Notes under the pieces: generated by a model
The model's input: only the letters and a program-made list of their open reading frames with translations
Databases searched by the model: none
What the model was told of the DNA's origin: nothing
Made by a program: the position numbers and the translations under genes
IMG/VR virus record: IMGVR_UViG_3300017727_000149
Coordinates: 1-24,892 of that record
From: a virus
Direction: 5' to 3' (one strand)
Length of the DNA: 24,892 bases
Shown here: one piece after another, positions 1-5,985 of the stretch
Numbering within the stretch: position 1 is the stretch's first letter
Layout: each line of letters starts with the position of its first letter

Positions 1-73
1 TTATAGAATATAAGTAATCTTCAGCATAAGCTGTAGGTGTGGTTATTATGGATGCTTTTTGTAGTAAACTCAT
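1..73 (-). CDS. Virion-associated protein, N-terminal fragment cut by window edge
   Basis: Only the first 24 residues are present; the frame is open when the sequence ends, so this is a partial gene. It begins MSLLQKASIITTPTAYAED and continues LYSI. Openings of the form LLQKASIITTPTAYAE are, from memory, typical of structural genes near the portal end of flavobacterial phage clusters, where a short start is followed by a tail fibre or lectin-like domain. The start is firm because it overlaps the previous stop as ATGA. Function cannot be assigned from the fragment; a tail or head decoration protein is the most likely class. Confidence 0.6.
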   Translation of the reverse strand, partial: MSLLQKASIITTPTAYAEDYLYSI

Positions 74-249
74 TGTATATTCTCTAATAGTTGTATGGTC
101 ATTGTGTTGTTCTCGTATATCTGCACTCTCCTGTTTAAATCAGAAGTCAAATACTCTACTATATAATCATCTCCCCAACTATTGGTTGTTGTTGCGTTGC
201 CCCAATAACTCTCGCTGTATGATTTTCCCCAATTTATCGTATTTGCCAT
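70..249 (-). CDS. Small Trp/Asn-rich structural-region protein, 59 aa
   Basis: The protein opens MANTINWGKSYSESYWGN, an N/W/G-rich start I associate with short virion proteins in Bacteroidota phages. The second half (about residues 27-59) is more regular and could form one helix. Its ATG lies just after a TATATA tract and its stop overlaps the next start as ATGA, so the two are probably translationally coupled. It sits between the connector gene and a further virion gene, which suggests a minor structural or assembly role. No catalytic motif, signal peptide or membrane segment is visible. Function unknown. Confidence 0.65.
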   Translation of the reverse strand: MANTINWGKSYSESYWGNATTTNSWGDDYIVEYLTSDLNRRVQIYENNTMTIQLLENIQ

Positions 250-290
250 TTATATATTTTTTTAATTTTACTTCGTTTCTTTTTTTGGGT

Positions 291-791
291 TTATAACACC
301 CATCCATTAAATGTTGCATCTTTATCTGGGTTAATATCCTCATTACTATTGCTTGTGTATTCTGGAAATAGATTGCTATTAAAGTTCATATAATCTATAA
401 ATCTTCTAGTATAATATTCTGCAAACTCCCTTTCCTTAGCCACTAAATAATCTACCTCACTCTTACTTGCTGTTTCTGCATTCTCGCTAGATCCTTTAAA
501 CACCCCACCATTTTTTACACTAAAAGCAGCAAAGGGTAAGTAATCCATCATAGCAAAATGTATAAGCATTGGTTGTATGTAATCATTAACTAATGCCAAG
601 TAATTACCAGCTAAACTTCCTGTGCTTATATCGGTGCTAATCTTATTGTATAAATCAGATCCTAAATAGTTTCTTATATGTATCTGTTGTGCTAGTTTTA
701 TAAACTGAATGAACTTGTCTGTGTCAACGTTGCCATCCATTATGGTGTTTTTAATTAGATCTGATCTTTTTATAAATAATACTGTTGCCAT
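291..791 (-). CDS. Putative head-tail connector (DUF6712-like)
   Basis: A 166-residue protein immediately downstream of the portal gene (3-bp gap). It is largely helical: residues 1-50 carry a pattern of the type I-x2-AQQ-x2-I-x-NYLG-x-DLY, followed by a second helical block and a polar, disordered C-terminus. This pattern and position match small connector or head-completion proteins of the DUF6712 type found in Bacteroidota phages, which are thought to bind beneath the portal. The ring-connector role is inferred from position and helical content; the family name is from memory and not tested by a search. Confidence 0.55.
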   Translation of the reverse strand: MATVLFIKRSDLIKNTIMDGNVDTDKFIQFIKLAQQIHIRNYLGSDLYNKISTDISTGSLAGNYLALVNDYIQPMLIHFAMMDYLPFAAFSVKNGGVFKGSSENAETASKSEVDYLVAKEREFAEYYTRRFIDYMNFNSNLFPEYTSNSNEDINPDKDATFNGWVL

Positions 792-794
792 ATC

Positions 795-2555
795 TTATCC
801 TTTATAATCTGGGTGATGTCCGTTATTAGGCATATCAAATGGTGCTACCTTGCTTTGTGCTGATCCTGCAGGTTTTGCTTTGTAGCTTTTTGGTATGCTA
901 TCTACTTCATTGTAATCTTTTATCTTGTCGCTTTTTTTGGTAGCATCTTTTAACCTATATAAAACCTCTTCCCAAACGTGACCACAGTTTACACCACCTT
1001 TAAATTTAAACAAATCATAAGCTTCTCCATTATGTCCAAATGATTGGTTTACACCATCTCTACTGGCTTTGTCTATATCCTCTAATCTATAAACTACATT
1101 GCCTTTGCTTCTAATCATCATTCTTATACAGAAATCTCTAGAGTTGCTACTTGGGTATTCTTCTTTATATCTATATCTTACTTTATAAAAGCTTTTATCT
1201 AAGTAACTAAATCCATCTGGTTTAGATTTAATAAAATCTTGTAACTTTTGTAATCCTGTTTTCTTAACCTCTATGTTATCTGTTGCCCACTCTTCTACAC
1301 TTTTATTACTATCACAATGGTTTCTGCTGTCTACCTCTTCCCATTCCCCACTCATTGTTTCTCCTTGTAAATTATCTAACAATACATTTGCATAATCATC
1401 TGTTAGCTCATTGCTAAGTTTTACACCTGTTTCTTCTTCTTTAGTTTCTTCATCCTCTATCCCCTCTAAATCTGTAAACTCTAATGGCTGTAATGTTTTA
1501 AAATATAGTTTTAGTGATATTTCATTAAATGCTAATATTTGATCGAATGCATCTATTAACAATCTTTGGAATGGTCTAATTACTGTATTGTCCATTAATA
1601 TACTAGCAGTTTTTAATTCGTCTGCATTATTACCTAAACCTGTATTATCCTTAATACCTATCAGCATAGGGCTTACTACTCTGTGTGCAACTAATATTTT
1701 TCTAGCACTTTCATCTGATAAAAACTGATACTGATTATGTGCATCACTTAATTGGATGGGCTCGATGCTTGCAGCAGTAGCTGGATCATCATTAAAAGCA
1801 AGTATAAATTTACCTGCGTTACTAGAGCCACTAAATTTCTGGTATATCTTTTTTTCTATTAATTCTCTTTCTTCTGCGTTGGGTGTTCCGTTGTTAAAGT
1901 TAATTAACATACTAGGTGCTAATCCGTTTAGTATATTGTTTAAATGATAGTTAGAGATCTCTTCTTCTAGATCTGCATATTGTAAACCACCTGCATAATC
2001 AGGGCTAGAATAATATTTAAAACCTGCACGATAAGGCTTGACATATAGAATCTCAATACTTTCTTTGCTCATACCAAATGCTGGTATTCTTGTTAGCGTA
2101 TCACCTTTCCTATACTTGCTCCAATCTTGGAAATAAAGATATGCGGGGATCTCACCATCCTCATTAGATTTCTCTGCTCTTAATGTTTCAACAGGCATAT
2201 GCTCTACTTGTGCTATTGTTTTTCTATCCTTAGAGTATATAATCTGCATTGCACATTGCCCCATAAGTTTTAGATCATAACATAATTTTCTAACACAATC
2301 CTTGTTAAACAAAGAAATCATTTTAGCATATTCCTCTGGCTTTCTATTGCTATCGGTTGCATCTAATCCTTTACCAAATATCATTTCACTAATAGCATTC
2401 ATACAAGCACTATTTGTAGGGCTTCCATTATATCTATCTATTAAATACTGAAAGTAATTATTATCTTCTCCATATGCTATCCAGTCCTGATAGGGCTTTT
2501 CTACTATGTTTGGAGTAGTATATGTTGCTAGGTTTACTATTCTTAAATCGTTCAT
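795..2555 (-). CDS. Portal protein fused to a C-terminal head domain
   Basis: The portal is the dodecameric ring at one capsid vertex through which DNA enters and leaves. Residues 1 to about 360 look like an SPP1/PBSX-type portal: an N-terminal wing, the region around 200-300 with HRVVSPMLIGI, then the stem and crown with DNTVIRPFQRLLIDAFDQIL. An acidic linker (about 364-376) leads to a separate domain at about 456-535 with conserved RDFC, a tyrosine-rich strand and KGGVNCGHVWEEV. In relatives I recall, this C-terminal motif occurs in head morphogenesis proteins, so this looks like a fusion. At 586 aa it is longer than a typical portal of 400-500. The start overlaps the preceding stop as ATGA. 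Confidence 0.85.
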   Translation of the reverse strand: MNDLRIVNLATYTTPNIVEKPYQDWIAYGEDNNYFQYLIDRYNGSPTNSACMNAISEMIFGKGLDATDSNRKPEEYAKMISLFNKDCVRKLCYDLKLMGQCAMQIIYSKDRKTIAQVEHMPVETLRAEKSNEDGEIPAYLYFQDWSKYRKGDTLTRIPAFGMSKESIEILYVKPYRAGFKYYSSPDYAGGLQYADLEEEISNYHLNNILNGLAPSMLINFNNGTPNAEERELIEKKIYQKFSGSSNAGKFILAFNDDPATAASIEPIQLSDAHNQYQFLSDESARKILVAHRVVSPMLIGIKDNTGLGNNADELKTASILMDNTVIRPFQRLLIDAFDQILAFNEISLKLYFKTLQPLEFTDLEGIEDEETKEEETGVKLSNELTDDYANVLLDNLQGETMSGEWEEVDSRNHCDSNKSVEEWATDNIEVKKTGLQKLQDFIKSKPDGFSYLDKSFYKVRYRYKEEYPSSNSRDFCIRMMIRSKGNVVYRLEDIDKASRDGVNQSFGHNGEAYDLFKFKGGVNCGHVWEEVLYRLKDATKKSDKIKDYNEVDSIPKSYKAKPAGSAQSKVAPFDMPNNGHHPDYKG

Positions 2556-2917
2556 ACTATAATATAATCATTATCAAAAGAGTTCTCTGTAACGTAATCG
2601 CCATTATTCATATCGTAATAGTTGTTTGTGGCTTGATTTAATGTTTGATCGGTTACAAACATCCTATCCCTATATATTACATTAGAGCCACTTTCTAAAG
2701 TTAGATTATAAAATCTACCTTCTTTTAAAATACTGCTGCCAGAATGCGTGTAAACGTTGTCTATGCTTATGTGGTTACCAACTGTTGTAGCACTAATACT
2801 ATAAGTATAGCTTTTATTAGTAGATTCATCTCTTACTTTTAAAGTGCCACTACTTATATATTCTCTGGGTATTATTTTAATATTTTGTGAACTTGAACTC
2901 GTGGTTAATACTTTCAT
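2552..2917 (-). CDS. Conserved small virion protein of unknown function, 121 aa
   Basis: A beta-rich protein with a serine/threonine-rich start (MKVLTTSSSSQNIKIIPREY), then alternating strands about 25-95 and an acidic Asn-rich tail. The opening LTTSSSSQNIKIIPREY type is familiar from flavobacterial phage structural clusters, but I know no assigned function. It lies between the tail tube and the portal and ends in ATGA overlap with the portal start. It has its own promoter-like block, TGCAAA and TATATA ending 5 bases before the ATG, and lies just after a strong terminator, so it probably starts a separate transcript carrying the portal and connector genes. Confidence 0.7.
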   Translation of the reverse strand: MKVLTTSSSSQNIKIIPREYISSGTLKVRDESTNKSYTYSISATTVGNHISIDNVYTHSGSSILKEGRFYNLTLESGSNVIYRDRMFVTDQTLNQATNNYYDMNNGDYVTENSFDNDYIIV

Positions 2918-2922
2918 ACTAA

Positions 2923-2950
2923 TATATAAAGAAAAGTTTATTTTTTTGCA
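2923..2950 (-). promoter_or_regulatory. Promoter-like element upstream of the 121-aa gene and portal
   Basis: On the minus strand TGCAAA is followed after 16 bp by TATATA, which ends 5 bases before the ATG. The same hexamers, spacing and distance to the start occur before the protease and scaffold-like genes. The block directly follows a rho-independent terminator, the position expected of a promoter. A sigma-type start would fall at or next to the start codon. Confidence 0.5.
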
Positions 2951-2951
2951 T

Positions 2952-2985
2952 AAAAAAAAGGGATGCTATTAACATCCCCTCTTTT
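2952..2985 (-). terminator. Rho-independent terminator after the tail tube gene
   Basis: Read on the minus strand, GGGATG, a 7-base loop TTAATAG and CATCCC form a perfect 6-bp stem followed by eight T residues. It lies about 20 bases after the tail tube stop codon and before the next gene's promoter-like block, so it separates the capsid/tube transcripts from the portal transcript. Confidence 0.85.
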
Positions 2986-3005
2986 GAAATACACACTAAA
3001 AAATA

Positions 3006-3563
3006 TTAGTTCGGTGCTATTTGGGATCCTGATACTGTTACTTGTGCAAAAGAAGTTGAGTTCATAAATGGCGGTGGGAATTTCTCCATCGCTTGGAAGC
3101 TTAAGGTGAATCCTGAAAGATCACCCATAGCTGCACCACTTACAATTGTACCTCCATTAACATCTGCTCCATTTTCATAACCAACAACAAATCTGTTTCC
3201 ATTGTAATCCTCTACAATAACCTGTGGTCTAGAATAAGCTAAAAGCTTTAATTCTTGATTAGTAGCTGCATCTAAAAAAGGTAATGTTAAATTTAAAACA
3301 CTTTCGTAAAAAGTAGTGCCGTTTTCTCTACTAGAATTTACAGTCGTTTCTAAACTAGAATTTCCCTTTATATCAAATTTATATGCAGTAGGTGTTCCTG
3401 TTATGTTGTTAATTGTTCCGTCAAAAGCTGATGCTGCAGGCTCTAATGAGCTATCATCAGTAGCAGTTCCTAACCCACCAAAATCTACAAAGTAAATATG
3501 TTTTAATCCACCTACTCCAGATTTGCAAGGTAGTCCCCTACCAGTTGTTAGTAAACACGCCAT
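3006..3563 (-). CDS. Major tail tube protein (putative)
   Basis: A 185-residue, beta-rich protein beginning MACLLTTGRGLPCKSGVGG, an opening common to abundant virion proteins of Bacteroidota phages that are usually called the major tail protein. The middle (about 60-130) has alternating strands and turns, and the last third ends in a flexible Pro/Ser-rich segment. It is expected to polymerise into the tail tube around the tape measure protein. It is framed by hairpin terminators on both sides, consistent with an abundant, separately dosed structural protein. The alternative is a capsid decoration protein, because it sits directly after the major capsid gene rather than with the other tail genes. 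Confidence 0.65.
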   Translation of the reverse strand: MACLLTTGRGLPCKSGVGGLKHIYFVDFGGLGTATDDSSLEPAASAFDGTINNITGTPTAYKFDIKGNSSLETTVNSSRENGTTFYESVLNLTLPFLDAATNQELKLLAYSRPQVIVEDYNGNRFVVGYENGADVNGGTIVSGAAMGDLSGFTLSFQAMEKFPPPFMNSTSFAQVTVSGSQIAPN

Positions 3564-3579
3564 AGTTTATTATTTTTAA

Positions 3580-3613
3580 AATTATTAAATAAAGGGGGCT
3601 TTTACACCCCCTC
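3580..3613 (-). terminator. Hairpin terminator after the major capsid gene
   Basis: On the minus strand AGGGGG and CCCCCT form a 6-bp stem (7 with one G-T pair) around a short loop, starting 6 bases after the capsid stop. The downstream tract is TTATTTAATAAT rather than a pure T run, so termination may be partial. Confidence 0.6.
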
Positions 3614-3618
3614 TTATA

Positions 3619-4578
3619 TTATGAATATAGTACTACTTCTGATCCAATGCCGTACTGAACACCACTTGTAAATCTCATAATGATTCTCACGTTTTGATCT
3701 CCAAGAGTTTCAGATGTGTCAATTAAGCGAACCTCTGCGTGATCTGATAAAAGACCAGTACCGAAGTATAAGTTGCTTTTTTGCGCACATACCATTTTGT
3801 TAGAAGCAAGTCCTGGTGCTACAAATAAATTAACACCATCAAAAGATAATGCTCCATTATTCCACCATTGCGTTCCTTGTGCATTTACACCATTAGCACC
3901 TAATCCTGATGCTCCAAATCCTCCTAATGCTCTTACGTATGCTTTAGCAACATTTTGTGGGATGTAAATAAATAGATCCTCTTTACCATAGATCTTGCTT
4001 GGAATAGCATCTACAATTTTTCCTAATTCTGCAATTACATTAGAAGCAGTTACAGTTCCTGCAGCTACATCTACCACATCACTATCTGCACCAAATAGGG
4101 CTACAAAACCATCAAACTCACCTGCATTACCATTCGCACCACCCCAGATAGTTTCTTCTGTTTTCTCTGCTACTTTTGCAGCAACGTGAGAAATTAAGAA
4201 ATCTGAAAACTTTGGTGGCATATTGTCGTAAGCTGTTATACCCATAGCAATTGCTTCCCAGTCGTTTCTGTAGTCTTTCTTACATAATTGTAGGTTTACT
4301 TGAAATTCTTCTGGCTGTAATATTCTTTCTGTTAAAGTAAGAGCATCAGCAGTTAAAGCAAAATCACAAGTAGCATCTGCAACAATACCACTAGAGGCAA
4401 CCTTTTTAATTACTTCCTTATACTTAATGTTAGGCTTTACAGTTATCCCTCCATTAGAAATCGTAGCACCACTCAAAAGTGCAGCAGCAATATAATCGCC
4501 TGCAAATTCACCAGCGTAACTTGTTGTTAAACTGTTTAATGAGTTGTCTACATCTAAATTAATTTTTCTTGTACTCAT
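3619..4578 (-). CDS. Major capsid protein (HK97-fold, putative)
   Basis: A 319-residue protein with the features of a phage major capsid protein: an N-terminal segment rich in small residues, a helical spine region (about 130-155) followed by WGGANGN, an Ala/Gly/Val-rich body, and a C-terminal strand set with an inserted LFVAPGL segment. It follows the XkdF-like protease and an acidic scaffold-like gene, the usual order of protease, scaffold and capsid. Base use is slightly richer in G+C than its neighbours, as expected of a highly expressed gene. No separate delta domain can be pointed to, so the scaffold is likely the upstream gene. A hairpin terminator follows immediately. Confidence 0.85.
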   Translation of the reverse strand: MSTRKINLDVDNSLNSLTTSYAGEFAGDYIAAALLSGATISNGGITVKPNIKYKEVIKKVASSGIVADATCDFALTADALTLTERILQPEEFQVNLQLCKKDYRNDWEAIAMGITAYDNMPPKFSDFLISHVAAKVAEKTEETIWGGANGNAGEFDGFVALFGADSDVVDVAAGTVTASNVIAELGKIVDAIPSKIYGKEDLFIYIPQNVAKAYVRALGGFGASGLGANGVNAQGTQWWNNGALSFDGVNLFVAPGLASNKMVCAQKSNLYFGTGLLSDHAEVRLIDTSETLGDQNVRIIMRFTSGVQYGIGSEVVLYS

Positions 4579-4599
4579 TTTAATTATTGATTTTAATTG

Positions 4600-5154
4600 T
4601 TATTTATTTTTGTTAATCATTGCAAGCACTCTATCCATAGTTGTTTGACTTCTATTTTGTGAGTACAATACTTTTTTCTTTTCATTTACTACCTCTGGAG
4701 AATGCTTAATAGGTTCTGCAGCAGGTTGTGATAGTTCTTCTACTACCTCTTCTGGTAATTCATTGCTCATTTCTTCTTTGCCACCCATTGATTCTTTCAT
4801 ATCCATTACCATTTTCTTTAGAGCCTCAAACTCTTCTTTACTAGGGTACTTTTCTTCCATCTCTTCTTTTTCCTCTTCCTCTTCTTCTTTATCCTCGTAC
4901 TCTTTCTTTTCGTAGCCTAGATCAGCAATAATGCCCTCTTCTTCTATTTTGAGCATATCACCTGATTCCATTTCATATTCTCCTACAGGTAAAGCCACCT
5001 TAGTATCTTCTGTAAGAATAAATACCTCATTGCCAGATGCAAACTTCTCAGCTTCTAAAACTGTTCCATTCTCTAGCTTTAATTGTTCCAACCTAACCTC
5101 TTCGGATGGGTTGATAACATCCTTGATTTTATTTAACATTTCTGTTGCTTTCAT
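4600..5154 (-). CDS. Acidic scaffold-like head assembly protein
   Basis: A 184-residue protein with two parts. Residues about 20-80 form a small beta domain containing LENGTVLEAEKFASGNEVF and PVGEYEMESGDML. The rest is extremely charged, with a long Glu/Lys run near residues 83-103 and a helical, coiled-coil-like stretch about 106-125, ending in a basic tail. This layout and its place between protease and capsid match scaffold-type proteins of flavobacterial phages, which guide capsid assembly and are then digested. The beta domain resembles one I recall next to XkdF proteases. It has its own promoter-like block 5 bases upstream of the start. A role as a capsid-associated structural protein cannot be excluded. 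Confidence 0.65.
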   Translation of the reverse strand: MKATEMLNKIKDVINPSEEVRLEQLKLENGTVLEAEKFASGNEVFILTEDTKVALPVGEYEMESGDMLKIEEEGIIADLGYEKKEYEDKEEEEEEKEEMEEKYPSKEEFEALKKMVMDMKESMGGKEEMSNELPEEVVEELSQPAAEPIKHSPEVVNEKKKVLYSQNRSQTTMDRVLAMINKNK

Positions 5155-5159
5155 ATTAT

Positions 5160-5187
5160 TATATAAATTAAAAATTACTATTTTGCA
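5160..5187 (-). promoter_or_regulatory. Promoter-like element upstream of the scaffold-like and capsid genes
   Basis: TGCAAA, a 16-bp spacer and TATATA on the minus strand, the last ending 5 bases before the ATG. It has the same geometry as the elements before the protease gene and the 121-aa gene, although the spacer sequences differ. It would drive scaffold and capsid expression. Confidence 0.5.
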
Positions 5188-5196
5188 TTTTGTTTA

Positions 5197-5355
5197 TCAA
5201 ATTCTTCCAATACCCTGTGCGTGTAATGATCCATCACAACAATCTATATGGTATCTATCATCCTTACATAAACAACCCTTTCTGCTTCCATAGGGGCTTG
5301 TTTTACTAGGTGTAACAAATTCTGTTACCTTTTTTTTAAATCTCTTAGTATGCAC
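5197..5355 (-). CDS. Small Cys-rich protein with CLC-x8-CCDGS-x2-AQGIG motif, 52 aa
   Basis: A short frame starting at GTG, 11 bases inside the end of the protease gene. The first half is basic; the second half reads GCLCKDDRYHIDCCDGSLHA followed by QGIG. The four cysteines (28, 30, 39, 40) and the AQGIG ending form a motif I recognise from Bacteroidota phages and prophages, often near virion genes. The cysteine pattern could bind a metal or form disulphides in the particle. No function is known to me. GTG is the only good start after an in-frame stop. Its conservation and position argue that this is real despite its size. Confidence 0.6.
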   Translation of the reverse strand: MHTKRFKKKVTEFVTPSKTSPYGSRKGCLCKDDRYHIDCCDGSLHAQGIGRI

Positions 5356-5950
5356 TTAATATACCTTTTATTTGATCTATTAAACCTTGTGCGTTATTTT
5401 CTTTGCTTAATTCACTTTTGGGCTTATCCTTTGGTCTTTCCATCTTATCTGCAAAGTAACCCTCTATACTAAATCCTTTTACCTTGCCTGTCTTAACAAA
5501 CTCTTGCCAGATCTTTTCGTTGTTTACTTTTACAGCACCCATCCACGTACCCATAGGAACATTCATATCATACTTTCTAGATTTGTCGTGGGTTTCATCC
5601 TCTACTATCCAGCTTTCTACAAGGCTTAATCCATTTAAACTATGCTGATGTTCTAATGTAGTTTTATTTTGATTACCTTTCATTAGGTATAATTGAGATG
5701 CTTTCTGTACCGTATCCTTAGAAAAGTAAATGTAATATTCTTCTTCGCCATTAGTACGATAAATAGGTTTGTTAGGAATAAGCAAAGCACCTAATAAAAT
5801 TCTTTTCTCGTTATCTACCTCTGCTAATTTAACCTCTTGTGATTTAAGAGCAATAAAATCTTCTTCTATCGCAGGATTCTCTACAACTGATATTGCTTCA
5901 ATACCACCCAGTTCATCCATTTCATCTATTACTAATTCTATAACTTTCAT
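5345..5950 (-). CDS. XkdF-like prohead protease (Peptidase_S78_2 type)
   Basis: A 201-residue protein of the PBSX XkdF type, a serine protease that matures the prohead by cutting scaffold and capsid proteins. The N-terminal signature is ISVVENPAIEEDF (residues 20-32). The core then runs LLGALLIPNKPIYR (52-65), YIYFSKDTV, a TLEHQH segment with candidate catalytic histidines 101 and 103, GTWMGAVKV, and GFSIEGYF with serine 161. This His/Ser arrangement is as in the family. The C-terminus is charged and probably flexible. It precedes the scaffold-like and capsid genes, fitting its role. A promoter-like block ends 5 bases before the ATG. Confidence 0.85.
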   Translation of the reverse strand: MKVIELVIDEMDELGGIEAISVVENPAIEEDFIALKSQEVKLAEVDNEKRILLGALLIPNKPIYRTNGEEEYYIYFSKDTVQKASQLYLMKGNQNKTTLEHQHSLNGLSLVESWIVEDETHDKSRKYDMNVPMGTWMGAVKVNNEKIWQEFVKTGKVKGFSIEGYFADKMERPKDKPKSELSKENNAQGLIDQIKGILSAY

Positions 5951-5955
5951 AATTA

Positions 5956-5983
5956 TATATAAATTAAATTTATTTTTTTTGCA
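5956..5983 (-). promoter_or_regulatory. Promoter-like element upstream of the protease gene
   Basis: TGCAAA, a 16-bp spacer and TATATA on the minus strand, ending 5 bases before the protease ATG. Identical hexamers and spacing occur before two other structural genes. It sits just after the tape measure gene and would start a head-gene transcript. Confidence 0.5.
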
Positions 5984-5985
5984 TT

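Noticed and set aside
39-296. 85-residue open frame on the plus strand
   Set aside because: It lies opposite two ATGA-coupled minus-strand genes, has a Leu/Phe-rich shadow-like composition, and would be the only plus-strand gene.
4931-5293. 120-residue plus-strand open frame opposite the scaffold-like gene
   Set aside because: Antisense shadow; the minus-strand genes have motifs, start contexts and family matches.
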